A DNA stretch of 45,229 bases from GCA-020343675 sp964462945 (lineage in GTDB: Bacteria; Planctomycetota; Phycisphaerae; Sedimentisphaerales; Anaerobacaceae): assembly GCA_964462945.1 (NCBI GenBank), contig CAYWZW010000042.1, positions 1-45,229 on the forward strand, in the 5' to 3' direction. This document shows positions 32,516 to 41,325 of the stretch, in pieces (the first letter of the stretch is position 1; every line of letters starts with the position of its first letter). The notes beneath the pieces were generated by a model. It saw only the letters and a program-made list of their open reading frames with translations, had not been told where the DNA came from and did not search any database. Both the position numbers and the translations under genes were made by a program.

Positions 32516-33798
32516 ACAAGGTTCGAGACAACTGGAATATTTCTCAAACCCGGCCGGGTGTTGTATTGCTGGTGACATTAGTGCTGTTGGTTGTGCTCGC
32601 GACGCTGGGTTATACGCTCAGCAGCCGCGTCGCGGCCCAGCGCCACCGCAACCAGTACATTATAGACTACAGCAGGGCCCGCTACGGCTGTGACTCGGCG
32701 GTGAAGTATGCCCTTGCCACGCTGGAAGAGCTTGACCCACAACTGGTGGACCGTCCGAATGAGCCGGATTTTTCCGACTTGTTCGCCCTCGACGAGACCG
32801 GATACCAGGAGCTTCTGGCCCCGTGGGGCATCCAATCTCAGCCCACCGGCTTGGACGGCGATAACACGTTCGACGATACGGGCGACAACAACGACGTCAA
32901 TGACATCGGTCGCCAGAAAAGCAAGAAGACCGGCTTGAGTGATCCCAATTCCTCTCTGCTGATTCGAGGCCCCTACGGCCCGCCGTGGCCGTTCGTGACC
33001 GAGCCGGCCGAGTTCGAGATTGGCTCGACCAAAGTCCGAATTGAAATTGAAGATGAAAACGCAAAATACCCGCTTTGCTGGGCCTTGCTGGATGATATGG
33101 CCCTGAAACGAGAAGCTGAGGCAGGGCTTGAGACTTTCTGCGAGCTGATGAGGCTCGATGCCACACGGATCGGTTCGCTGAAAGAACAGCTCAAGCAAGT
33201 AGGCGAAATAAGACCGTTCGTGACCGACTTCAAACCGATCACGAAAACCGTCAAGGCGCCGACACAAGCACCAACCGGCGCCAAGAGCGGTACTACAAGA
33301 ACGCCCCCGCCTGCGGTACAAAGGAAGGTTATACCCGTTTCCGAACAAATTCTCGAGCAAACGACCCATTTTGCAAAACTCTTTCACAGCTCGCTCATCG
33401 ACACCGAGGCTCTTGCCAGACCGACCCTTGTCAGCAAGAACAGAAAAGAATCAGCCCTGAAATATATGGGACTGTGGGGCTCACAAGAGGTGAATATCAA
33501 CACGGCACCCCGACATGTGCTGGAGGCGGCCTTTGTTTTCGGCGGCAACGAGGTCGAAATTGCAGAGGAAATCATCCTACGCAGACGAGAGAAGACCTTC
33601 GAGAATGTAGGAGATCTCAAAAGTACGCTTACTCGCTACTCCGATTCGGTGGGCAAGTGCGAAAAATATATTACGACGACGAGCAAATTGTTCACAATCA
33701 GAATAACGGCGGTCAGTGGAGCGGCAAAGGCATCGTCCGTGATAGCGATGACAAAAGAAGGCAACCAAGTGAAGAGAATCGCTGTAATCAACGGCTGA
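32512..33798 (+). CDS. gspK: Minor pseudopilin GspK
   Basis: 428 residues. Leader ends TRPG|VVLLVTLVLLVVLATLGYTL; the absence of Glu5 is normal for GspK. Further family landmarks are EIEDENAKYPLCWALLDD, the SAM-like helical region INTAPRHVLEAAF and the GSxxxG-type ILRRREKTFENVGDLKS segment near the end. It caps the pseudopilus tip. Two small insertions rich in Asp/Asn (DGDNTFDDTGDNNDVNDIGR) may be a loop or calcium site; inference. Start codon overlaps the gspJ stop. Confidence 0.88.
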   Translation: MNKVRDNWNISQTRPGVVLLVTLVLLVVLATLGYTLSSRVAAQRHRNQYIIDYSRARYGCDSAVKYALATLEELDPQLVDRPNEPDFSDLFALDETGYQELLAPWGIQSQPTGLDGDNTFDDTGDNNDVNDIGRQKSKKTGLSDPNSSLLIRGPYGPPWPFVTEPAEFEIGSTKVRIEIEDENAKYPLCWALLDDMALKREAEAGLETFCELMRLDATRIGSLKEQLKQVGEIRPFVTDFKPITKTVKAPTQAPTGAKSGTTRTPPPAVQRKVIPVSEQILEQTTHFAKLFHSSLIDTEALARPTLVSKNRKESALKYMGLWGSQEVNINTAPRHVLEAAFVFGGNEVEIAEEIILRRREKTFENVGDLKSTLTRYSDSVGKCEKYITTTSKLFTIRITAVSGAAKASSVIAMTKEGNQVKRIAVING

Positions 33799-33829
33799 AT
33801 ACCCATGATCATTTAGGAGCTCATAGACA

Positions 33830-35299
33830 ATGGAATCTCAGAACTATTTGGGGATTTACATATACAAGGACACGGCAACGGCCGTCTGCCTCAATTCGCG
33901 AGGCAAGGAGGGGAGCCTTGTGGGCTGTTTCAGCGTCTCGGCCGAGGGGCAAGACCAGGCCAAGATGCAAACGTTGGCAGGTCTTATCGCACAGGGCTGC
34001 GCCGAGAGAGAATGGAAGTTCTCCGAAGTTGCCATGGCGCTCGATTGCGCGATGTTCATGCAGCACAGAGTCCACAGTCAGTTCAAGGACCCCAGGCAAA
34101 TCGGCGCAACCGTGAAATTCGATACGGAGGAGGCCCTTGCGACGGACATAACCAATGTTGCGCTGGCCTTTGAAGTAGCCTCAAGCAGCCAGGACGGATC
34201 GGAACTGACCGTTTTCACAGCCGAGCGAAAGATTCTTTCAGACATTCTGGCCGCTTTGCAGCAGTACGGTCTCGACCCCGTAAGCATGGAGCCGGACGTT
34301 ACTTGTCTATCACGATTCATCTCTCGAAAAGTAACCTCGGTTGAGCCACAGCAGGCGGATGCCCTGTTTGGGATACTTTCTCGGCACAGCGGCTATTTGA
34401 TTGTCCCGCCTGTCCAGACAGACGAGGGATCCCGCAAAGCATCTGCCGTCCGGACGTTCCTCGTCGGCAAGACACAGAACAGCGCTGGACTGCTTGCAAG
34501 AGAAGTGCTCGTGACTGCAGCTACGGTCGAAGACAGCAAGCCCATACGCAGCCTGCGACTCTTCGATTCCGCCGGGGCCGTGGACTGTCGGCAGCTTGGT
34601 GAAAAACTGGGTATGGAAGCCGGCGCAATTGATTTGTTGCAGGCCGCCGGAACCGAGTTGCAGACTCCGACCGATGGTCTTGACCCCGTTGATTTCGCAA
34701 TCGCCTATGGCGCGGCCTTGGCTCATTCGCAAAAGGGGCACAGAGTGGATTTTCGCAGCGATTTTAGTCCCTTTCAGGGCAAGAAGCTCAGGCTGCAAAA
34801 GGCGTTGAAGTTCGCGGCCGTGTCCGTGACCGTTCTTTTGATGACCGTGGGGCTGTATTTTCAAACACAGTTGTTCAGTGTGAACAGAGACAGGAACAAT
34901 TTACGCGGCAAATTTGCCAAAGACTACGCAGACGTGACCTTGGAGAAACTCTCGAATAGCGTCACCGCCAAGAAAGCTCTCACCGATCTTGAAAGACTCC
35001 TGCGACGCATCGAAGCCGAGAAGAAGGGCCTGATTGCAGATAAGACGTCGATATCGTCCAAACTGACGCTCGTGCTGGCCGCGTTCAACAAATGCGCTGC
35101 ACAGACGGACTTGAATATCAGCTCGATCACTGTCACAAGTAAGGACATTCTCGTCAGCGCCGATACGTCCAGCCCGCAAAACAGGCAAAAGATTTTCGAA
35201 ACCGTCAGAAGCAGCGGCCTGGAGATTTTGCAGGAACGCATCGCCGCCCCCGTAGGCGGGCGCCAGAACTTCAGTATCACGCTTGCGCCAAAGACATAG
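33830..35299 (+). CDS. gspL: GspL/PilM-like secretion protein
   Basis: 489 residues. Residues ~1-300 form an actin-like (PilM/GspL cytoplasmic) domain, with MESQNYLGIYIYKDTATAVCL and SLRLFDSAGAVDCRQLGEKL, and an FAIAYGAALAH block typical of the last helix of this fold. One membrane segment lies near 323-345, then a periplasmic part with coiled-coil (RLLRRIEAEKKGLIADKTSI) and a ferredoxin-like fold. Role: connects GspE to GspM and the platform. The N-domain is larger than in standard GspL. TAGGAGC precedes the ATG. Confidence 0.8.
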   Translation: MESQNYLGIYIYKDTATAVCLNSRGKEGSLVGCFSVSAEGQDQAKMQTLAGLIAQGCAEREWKFSEVAMALDCAMFMQHRVHSQFKDPRQIGATVKFDTEEALATDITNVALAFEVASSSQDGSELTVFTAERKILSDILAALQQYGLDPVSMEPDVTCLSRFISRKVTSVEPQQADALFGILSRHSGYLIVPPVQTDEGSRKASAVRTFLVGKTQNSAGLLAREVLVTAATVEDSKPIRSLRLFDSAGAVDCRQLGEKLGMEAGAIDLLQAAGTELQTPTDGLDPVDFAIAYGAALAHSQKGHRVDFRSDFSPFQGKKLRLQKALKFAAVSVTVLLMTVGLYFQTQLFSVNRDRNNLRGKFAKDYADVTLEKLSNSVTAKKALTDLERLLRRIEAEKKGLIADKTSISSKLTLVLAAFNKCAAQTDLNISSITVTSKDILVSADTSSPQNRQKIFETVRSSGLEILQERIAAPVGGRQNFSITLAPKT

Positions 35300-35315
35300 T
35301 TGGGGAAAGACGCTC

Positions 35316-35822
35316 ATGAAAGACATATACAAGAATCCAATTCTGTATTACATAGCTGTTCCTATCATAGTCGGCCTGTGGCCGTTATTAGTCCGGGCGA
35401 TATACCTGCCAGCTGCGGAACAGGACGTGCAAGAGCAGATGGCACAATACAAGCAGGCCGAACCCATCATGATGGAGATTCTGACGCTCGACCCCGGCCG
35501 GCTGGAGTTCGCAGACTCAAACGAAGCCGCGGCCGACTTTACCTACGGCGGCGCCGTTGACCGGGTCGCGAGCCTGTGCAACATACCGCCGACTGCGTGC
35601 AATCTCAGCTCATCAATGATCATAACTGCAAACAATCAGAAAAGCCAAACCGCCAACGTAGATATGAGGCAGGTTGACATAGCCAAGTTCGCCAAATTCC
35701 TCTCGATGATTCAGCTTCGCTGGGGCAATTTGCAGTGTGAGCGGGTCAAGCTGACCAAGAAGGAAGGTCTCACCGACAAGGACGTATGGGATGTGGACAT
35801 GGAATTCAAATACTACTTTTGA
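35316..35822 (+). CDS. gspM: GspM/PilO-like secretion protein
   Basis: About 168 residues from the ATG at 35316, with GGGGAAAGA upstream. A single N-terminal membrane segment (~9-28), a short coiled-coil and a periplasmic ferredoxin-like domain (SSSMIITANNQKSQTANVDM, WDVDMEFKYYF at the end) fit GspM/PilO. It pairs with GspL. Last gene of the secretion cluster; no terminator-like hairpin with a T-run was found after it. Confidence 0.75.
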   Translation: MKDIYKNPILYYIAVPIIVGLWPLLVRAIYLPAAEQDVQEQMAQYKQAEPIMMEILTLDPGRLEFADSNEAAADFTYGGAVDRVASLCNIPPTACNLSSSMIITANNQKSQTANVDMRQVDIAKFAKFLSMIQLRWGNLQCERVKLTKKEGLTDKDVWDVDMEFKYYF

Positions 35823-36464
35823 CCTGAGCACGTCACACATTACCCCCCCTGGGCCCGGGATGACCCCTTCTGCACAAAGAAATCGTACGCCCTTCGGCGG
35901 CCGTAATCCCCAAGGCTGTGCATCTGTCGCAAATAGCAGAACCTCAGAAAACCTGAAAAATCCAAGATCGCCGTTTCTAAGAATAAAATGGGGGTTTCAA
36001 TCGCCTGACGGCCCCGCGGCAACGCCAGCATGGACGACTCCAAATGGTCGCAGCTAACAATGGACATCTGCCATAGCGGAACCCGGAAAACTCAGACAAA
36101 TTCTTTCAGCCTCTCCGCCCTTTGGATCCGGTCGCCATCACTACATATAGTATATTTCCCATTTTACCAGGCCGGACTTGCATAGCCAGCCTCGCTTTTA
36201 AAATAGGCCCGTCAGGAGGCCGGTTTCCTAAGCTGTTAACCGCCATTTTGCCGTAAATCGACGCACCATTCTAATTTGGAAGAAGTTAGATATGGGCCGA
36301 ACTTTTTTAAAGTTTTCGAGAGGTTGTTGTCGATAGCAGTATTAGTAGGTTGTTTTGAGCCTCCAAAAGGGATTTAGGGGACACACAAGATATAGTGGTT
36401 GTTTGCTTTGAGAGGAAAGAACGGAGATTTTTCCACTTGAAGCTTGTCATGCAAGGTAGTGTGA
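35823..36464. other. 642-base non-coding region after secretion operon
   Basis: No gene accepted: small frames on either strand lack ribosome sites. The first half is GC-rich with C/G runs (CCCCCCTGGGCCCGGG at about 35844-35859), and the second half becomes AT-rich. A degenerate sigma-28-like sequence is at 36308-36336. No recognised riboswitch or tRNA. Confidence 0.5.
36308..36336 (+). promoter_or_regulatory. Possible sigma-28-like promoter (long spacer)
   Basis: TAAAGTTT (36308-36315) and GTCGATAG (36329-36336) resemble the FliA consensus TAAAGTTT-N11-GCCGATAA, but the gap is 13 rather than 11 bases. It lies about 130 bases before the flgM-like gene. Confidence 0.3.
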
Positions 36465-36746
36465 ATGCCAAGTTTCAATTTAAACAGTCGTTTTAAGAGA
36501 GAAAAGCACCAGATGACCGCTGAAGGCGATAGCCTCGCTCCGGACAAGGATTTCATGATGGAGCAAATTCTTGAAAATATCCACACTACGCCCATCGGCC
36601 AAGTGTTAAGGAAGATCGCTTCCTTGCCGGAAGTCCGCAAGGAGAAAGTTCTTGATGTCCGTCGACAGCTCACCGAAGGCAGCTACGATCTGAATGAACG
36701 TTTGGACGTGGCTATCGATAAGGTGCTCGAAAACCTTACCACCTAA
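36465..36746 (+). CDS. FlgM-like anti-sigma-28 family small protein
   Basis: 93 residues. The C-terminal half matches the FlgM core: IASLPEVRKEKVLDVRRQLT followed by EGSYDLNERLDVAIDKVLENL, which in FlgM binds and inhibits the flagellar sigma factor. The N-terminus is polar and probably disordered, as in FlgM. AAGG lies near the ATG. No flagellar gene is nearby; planctomycetes often carry such stand-alone copies, so the true partner is uncertain. It is convergent with spoVG. Confidence 0.75.
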   Translation: MPSFNLNSRFKREKHQMTAEGDSLAPDKDFMMEQILENIHTTPIGQVLRKIASLPEVRKEKVLDVRRQLTEGSYDLNERLDVAIDKVLENLTT

Positions 36747-36909
36747 CAGAGAGAGGGGCACGTTTACCCATTGGTCTGTGTCAGACCTGACCCCGCAGCC
36801 AGGAACCGTTTGGCTGCTGTTTGGGAGGGGACTGGTAACCGTGTTGTTTGCGGCCTTTTTCCGGGCCCGATTTTGTCGTGTGCCGCAAGAGCAGGCTCTT
36901 TACTTCCTC

Positions 36910-37350
36910 CTACGAGACAATTTCAGGAACATCATCGTCCGGCTCGTCCAAACTAATAGGCTTGTAGCCGGGCAGCTTGGACTTCTCCACCTCTTCCTTG
37001 AAGGCTGATATTACCTTTTCCTGGATTCTCTTGCGGCATTCAGAGTTGATCGGGTGAGCAATGTCGGCGTGCAGCTTCATTCTGCCCTTGAAATCCTTCT
37101 TTGCCCGGTTTTCGTGGAGACTGGATCCGCAATTGTTGCAGTACTTGGCTCTAAGATGGTTCTTGCCTCCGCATTTTTCGCAATGGTCACTCATTTTTCT
37201 TGAAGGCATGGCGACGAAAAATCCCGCGCCCCCCTCGATGATCTTGATGTCGCGAACAACAAATTCGTTGGCCATCGTGATCGAGCAAAAAGCTTTGAGC
37301 CTGTCATCTTTGTTGCTCACCAACTTGACTCTGACCTCGCTGATCTCCAT
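36910..37350 (-). CDS. spoVG: SpoVG family protein with inserted zinc ribbon
   Basis: 146 residues versus the usual 85-100. N-terminal EVRVKLVSNKDDRLKAFCSI, central EGGAGFFVAMPSRK and the C-terminal ADIAHPINSECRKRIQEKVI are standard SpoVG, a small DNA/RNA-binding regulator. Between MPSRK and DIAHPI, where SpoVG has only a short hairpin, sits a four-cysteine ribbon (CEKCGG...CNNCG, near residues 57-76) followed by basic residues (RAKKDFKGRMK). An acidic tail ends the protein. It follows ispE after 20 bases, the same order as in Bacillus where spoVG lies downstream of ispE. Confidence 0.92.
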   Translation of the reverse strand: MEISEVRVKLVSNKDDRLKAFCSITMANEFVVRDIKIIEGGAGFFVAMPSRKMSDHCEKCGGKNHLRAKYCNNCGSSLHENRAKKDFKGRMKLHADIAHPINSECRKRIQEKVISAFKEEVEKSKLPGYKPISLDEPDDDVPEIVS

Positions 37351-37370
37351 TTTTCGCCTCGCTCAAAAGT

Positions 37371-38273
37371 CTACCATCTATTGTTACTCACGATAACGCC
37401 TTTGCATCCGACTTTTTCCTCAAGTGTGTGCTTATACCGTCCGGCTTTTTCCTCATCCCCGCTCTCGATGATACAAAACATCGCTGAACCACTACCGCTC
37501 AGGCAGCAAGGCCCAATATCTAACGATTCAACCTTTTCTCTCAGCTCAGCAAGCCTCTTCACTAAATCGAGGCAGCTTTCCTGAAGCATATTTGCGCACA
37601 TCTTTGCCGCCAAATCAATCCTCTTTTCCTTGATAAGGCGGTTTATCTGCGCGCTGAGCCTTTCATATAGACCGTGGTCGTGCCTGTAATTGGCGTAAAC
37701 CGCCTTCGTAGAGACACTTACGTCTGAAATTATTAGGAGAGCCAGAAAGTCAAAATTTTCGTCCATTTTTTTTACTTTCTCGCCTTTTCCCGTACAAAAG
37801 GCCAGCGGACCATCCAAAAAGAATGCGACGTCGCTGCCCAGCTTCGCTGCGAATTCGTGCAAGTGTTCCTTGCCGAGGCCCAGACGCAGGTAGCGGTTCA
37901 GACCGATAAGAACCGCCGCGGCGTCGCTGCTTGCCGAGCCGAGCCCTGTCCCGGCGGGGATGTTCTTTGTCAGGGTGACTCTGAGGCCAGCCGCCAAACC
38001 ACAAGCGTCCAGCAGCATCTTAGCCGCCTTGCAGACAAGATTCTCTTCGCCGGCCGGGGCCCAGTGCGGGCCTTTGCAGACAAGCTCGATCCCGGCTTTC
38101 CGGCCCGGCTGGATGAGGACTTCGTCATACCAGTTGACTTTGGCCATTATCGTTTCTATTTCGTGAAAACCGTCGGGCCGTTTGCCGGATATCAGCAGGG
38201 ACAGATTGATCTTGGCCGGCGCCAGTACCGATAACCCATCGCCCACAATCGTGATCTGTTCCGTGCCAATCAT
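37371..38273 (-). CDS. ispE: 4-diphosphocytidyl-2-C-methyl-D-erythritol kinase
   Basis: About 300 residues from the ATG at 38273; the frame opens at an upstream TTG. GHMP kinase family: substrate motif LAPAKINLSLLISGKRPDGFHEI, ATP loop PAGTGLGSASSDAA, and the C-terminal GSGSAMF. It phosphorylates CDP-methylerythritol in the MEP isoprenoid pathway. Starts 52 bases after the methyltransferase gene and runs into spoVG. All three motifs are intact. Confidence 0.96.
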   Translation of the reverse strand: MIGTEQITIVGDGLSVLAPAKINLSLLISGKRPDGFHEIETIMAKVNWYDEVLIQPGRKAGIELVCKGPHWAPAGEENLVCKAAKMLLDACGLAAGLRVTLTKNIPAGTGLGSASSDAAAVLIGLNRYLRLGLGKEHLHEFAAKLGSDVAFFLDGPLAFCTGKGEKVKKMDENFDFLALLIISDVSVSTKAVYANYRHDHGLYERLSAQINRLIKEKRIDLAAKMCANMLQESCLDLVKRLAELREKVESLDIGPCCLSGSGSAMFCIIESGDEEKAGRYKHTLEEKVGCKGVIVSNNRW

Positions 38274-38325
38274 AATCAAACGTGAACGGCATCCTGCGAA
38301 GCCTGACTATGCATACGATGACAAG

Positions 38326-39309
38326 TCAGGACATTTCCGCTGGAAAACTGCTTTTCTGTTTCGGCGCTCTGCATTTTCGCTTTTTGAGTGCGTTTCTCTC
38401 CCAGAACACACCGCCCTGGTACCCCTGAATCATCGTGTTGAATTCGGCCGAGTGCAAACGTTTTGCAGCGAGGAGGCAGTATTGCCGCTGAATCTCGACC
38501 CCAAGGAACCTGCGGTTGAGCTTTTTGGCCGTCACGATGCTGCTGCCGACGCCCATAAAAGGATCAAAAACAAAGTCGTTTTCGTTCGTGCTGGCAAGAA
38601 TAAGTTTTGCCAACAGCTTCTCCGGCTTTTGCGTGGAATGGTCCGTGTTCTCCGGCATCGACCAGAACGGAACGGTAATGTCACTCCATAGATTCGATGG
38701 ATGCGTCAGGCGGAATTGACCGTCGGATGTATCCTGCCAATCCTTTGGTGTGCCGTTTGTGTCGGTGTATGGTGCGAGGACTCTACGCTTGAGCTTGACA
38801 TTCTCGACGTTAAATACGTAGTCGTCGGAAACCGTCGCAAACCAGATGTCTTCCGAAGCGTTTTTCCAATTTCTTTTTGCCCCCCTGCCTTTTTCCCTCT
38901 CCCATGTAATTCGGTTTCGCACCGTCAGGAATTTATCCAGAACAAGATGAACAGCCGTTGACGAATACCATTCGGAGCAAACATAGACCGATGCCGTCTT
39001 TTTGAGTGTGGGCAATAACTTAACCAAAACGTCCTCAAACCATTTCGCGTATTCGGTTATGCTCTTTTTCCTGAAGGTGGTTGACGTAAAGGTCTTACTG
39101 AGATTGTAGGGCGGGTCCAATATCAGCAGGTCGGCAAAGCCGTCCGGCAGCAGAGCCAGCACTCTAAGGACATCCTCGTTTACTATCCTGTCGCAGACAA
39201 AATCAGTGGCCACGGGTCCGCAGAGATGAATCAGGTCTTTGCTGTAGCGGTCCGCTTCCGCCGGGCTAAGCGTTGTCGTCCTGTTTCTGAGTGCTCGAAC
39301 CTTGTTCAC
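38326..39309 (-). CDS. Beta-class DNA methyltransferase (N6-adenine or N4-cytosine)
   Basis: 327 residues, GTG start. Motif IV DPPYNL (near residue 69) precedes motif I FDPFMGVGSS (near 270), the order that defines the beta class of amino-methyltransferases. Target recognition lies between, with FWSMPENTDHSTQKPEKLLAKLI before motif I. DPPY suggests adenine N6 methylation, but cytosine N4 cannot be excluded. No restriction endonuclease is adjacent, so it is orphan here. It sits 34 bases downstream of clpX and before ispE, within an otherwise housekeeping operon. Recognition sequence unknown. Confidence 0.9.
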   Translation of the reverse strand: MNKVRALRNRTTTLSPAEADRYSKDLIHLCGPVATDFVCDRIVNEDVLRVLALLPDGFADLLILDPPYNLSKTFTSTTFRKKSITEYAKWFEDVLVKLLPTLKKTASVYVCSEWYSSTAVHLVLDKFLTVRNRITWEREKGRGAKRNWKNASEDIWFATVSDDYVFNVENVKLKRRVLAPYTDTNGTPKDWQDTSDGQFRLTHPSNLWSDITVPFWSMPENTDHSTQKPEKLLAKLILASTNENDFVFDPFMGVGSSIVTAKKLNRRFLGVEIQRQYCLLAAKRLHSAEFNTMIQGYQGGVFWERNALKKRKCRAPKQKSSFPAEMS

Positions 39310-39343
39310 ATGACCGACCCCGCTGGTTCCGGCGGCTTCCGTT

Positions 39344-40615
39344 TCACGCCGATTCTTTCTTTATTTTTTGCTTTGCCGTCACCAACTCGGCCTTGCCTTC
39401 GACTATATCGCGGGTGATAACGTATCTCACCGGTTTGGATTCTTCGGGCAATTGATACATTAAATCGACCATCAGCTCCTCAGCAATTGCACGTAACGCC
39501 CGCGCGCCGGTGTCCCGCTTGAGGGCTTTTCGCGCCAATGCACACAACGCATCTTCCGTAAACTCAAGCTCGGCATTTTCCATCTCAAAGAAACGTTGGT
39601 ATTGTTTGCACAGTGCATTCCTGGGCTTCGTCAAGATGTCTATGAGCGCCGCCTCGTCGAGAGCGCCGAGTGTGGCGACGACAGGAAGTCTTCCAACCAT
39701 TTCGGGAATCATTCCAAACTCGATGATATCCTCCGCCACAACCTGTCGCAAGATGTCGCTGTACTCGGCTTTTTCATCGGTTTTGGCCGACAGCTCCGAG
39801 CCGAAACCGATCATTTTCTTGCCGAGCCGCTTCTTGATAATATTCTCCAGACCGACGAACGTGCCGCCGCAAATAAAAAGTATCTGCGTCGTATCCATTT
39901 GTATATAGGATTGCTCCGGATGCTTTCTCCCACCCTGGGGCGGGATGTTCGCTATGGTCCCTTCGAGCATTTTCAAAAGCGCCTGCTGCACGCCCTCTCC
40001 GGAGACGTCACGCGTGATCGAAACGTTCTGGTACGTTTTGCCTATCTTGTCAATTTCATCGACATAGACGATGCCTCGCTGGGCCGCTTCAATGTCGTAG
40101 TCGGCCGCTTGGAGCAATCGCAGCAGGAAATTCTCGACGTCTTCACCGACGTACCCTGCTTCCGTAACAGTGGTCGCATCGCATATCGCAAACGGCACCT
40201 CCAGCTTACGGGCAAGCGTTCGCGCGAGCAACGTTTTGCCTGAGCCGGTCGGGCCAATCAAAAGGACATTGGACTTGTCTATCTCAACGTCGCTGTCGTT
40301 GCTGTCACTGTGCAACAGCCTCTTATAGTGGTTATGCACCGCAACGGACAGATATTTTTTGGCGTGCTCCTGCCCGATGACATACTGGTCCAGGTATTCC
40401 TTTATCTCTCTGGGTCTGGGCATTTCCTCAAGACGAGCGGCCAGCTTGCCCCCTCGCTTGCGATCCTGCCGGATGATGTTGTGGCACAATCCCACACATT
40501 CGGGACAGATAAAGACTTTATTCGGGCCCTCTATGAGCGTTTCGGCCTGATTCGCCGACCGGCCACAGAAGCTGCAAATTGACCTTGGTCTATGAGTATT
40601 TGATTGCTTGGCCAT
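39344..40615 (-). CDS. clpX: ATP-dependent Clp protease ATP-binding subunit ClpX
   Basis: About 423 residues from the ATG at 40615 (a GTG at 40639 is in frame and also possible). The N-terminal zinc domain (CSFCGRS...CPECVGLC), Walker A GPTGSGKT near 118, Walker B IVYVDEIDKI, the GYVGEDVE pore loop, and the C-terminal RDTGARALRAI are all present. The IGF loop that docks ClpP is present as IGFG in KKMIGFGSEL. Unfolds substrates for ClpP; clpP is not in the window. First gene of the clpX-methyltransferase-ispE-spoVG run. Confidence 0.96.
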   Translation of the reverse strand: MAKQSNTHRPRSICSFCGRSANQAETLIEGPNKVFICPECVGLCHNIIRQDRKRGGKLAARLEEMPRPREIKEYLDQYVIGQEHAKKYLSVAVHNHYKRLLHSDSNDSDVEIDKSNVLLIGPTGSGKTLLARTLARKLEVPFAICDATTVTEAGYVGEDVENFLLRLLQAADYDIEAAQRGIVYVDEIDKIGKTYQNVSITRDVSGEGVQQALLKMLEGTIANIPPQGGRKHPEQSYIQMDTTQILFICGGTFVGLENIIKKRLGKKMIGFGSELSAKTDEKAEYSDILRQVVAEDIIEFGMIPEMVGRLPVVATLGALDEAALIDILTKPRNALCKQYQRFFEMENAELEFTEDALCALARKALKRDTGARALRAIAEELMVDLMYQLPEESKPVRYVITRDIVEGKAELVTAKQKIKKESA

Positions 40616-40663
40616 TCCTGTCTTTCCATTGTCGGACACGATTCATTCTGTCGCGTACGCCTT

Positions 40664-40692
40664 ATTATAGCCCACAGGCATTGCCCCATCAA
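40664..40692 (-). promoter_or_regulatory. Sigma-70-type promoter of clpX operon
   Basis: Minus strand TTGATG (40687-40692), a 17-base spacer and a perfect TATAAT (40664-40669), placing the transcript start roughly 20 bases before the GTG and 45 before the ATG of clpX. Confidence 0.7.
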
Positions 40693-40732
40693 GTCATGCA
40701 GCAATGCACAAGATTCTACGCACCGATTCACT

Positions 40733-41323
40733 TTACTTGCGTGTCTCCTGCATCCAAACCCGGCAATGACCCTTGGCGAATTCGCCTCCTTTGTGCAGCG
40801 CGGCGACATTAACCGGAAGCGTTTTATGGTATCGTTCGGCGAGCACGTCCGGCAGCGCTTGTGCCGCTGCATCCGGGGTGAGGTATCCCCGCTTCTGCAA
40901 ATACGCACCCAGGGCCACCATATTGGCGCTCTGCTGACTGCCTAACTCAACAGCCAATTCGTCGGCAGGCACCGCGATAACCTGGACCGAATTATCAAGC
41001 TGCGGCTCGCTGTCAATCAGAGAGCTGTTCATTACAAGCAATCCGCCGGCTTTAAGGCATGGACCGAACTTGTTCAGCGATGCTTTGTTCATTACAATCA
41101 GTGAATCAGGTTTGCTGACGACGGGGCAGGCGATTTTTTTCTCTGCGATCACCACCATACAATTCGCAGTGCCGCCGCGAACCTCCGCGCCGTAGGAGGA
41201 CATATAGGTGACTTCTTTGCCGGCCCTCATCGCCGTCTGGGCGAGCAGCTTGCCCGCCAGCATGATCCCCTGCCCCCCAAAGCCGGCAATAATCACCTCT
41301 TCGTAAAGACCGTCGGCAGTCAT
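40733..41323 (-). CDS. 2-oxoacid:ferredoxin oxidoreductase gamma subunit
   Basis: About 196 residues from the ATG at 41323, two bases after the beta subunit; the longer open frame overlaps beta. The N-terminal GFGGQGIMLAGKLLAQTA and YGAEVRGGTANCMVVI are the signature of the gamma domain of pyruvate/2-oxoglutarate/branched-chain oxoacid oxidoreductases. It completes a four-gene delta-alpha-beta-gamma set. The substrate (2-oxoglutarate versus branched-chain 2-oxoacid) cannot be fixed by sequence reading. Last gene of its operon. Confidence 0.92.
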   Translation of the reverse strand: MTADGLYEEVIIAGFGGQGIMLAGKLLAQTAMRAGKEVTYMSSYGAEVRGGTANCMVVIAEKKIACPVVSKPDSLIVMNKASLNKFGPCLKAGGLLVMNSSLIDSEPQLDNSVQVIAVPADELAVELGSQQSANMVALGAYLQKRGYLTPDAAAQALPDVLAERYHKTLPVNVAALHKGGEFAKGHCRVWMQETRK

Positions 41324-41325
41324 TC

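Noticed and set aside
35840..36067. 75-codon minus-strand frame after gspM
   Set aside because: No ribosome site, no family resemblance, ends in a C/G run; looks like chance open frame.
38326..39309. Complete restriction-modification system
   Set aside because: Neighbours are clpX and ispE; no endonuclease-like gene exists in the window.
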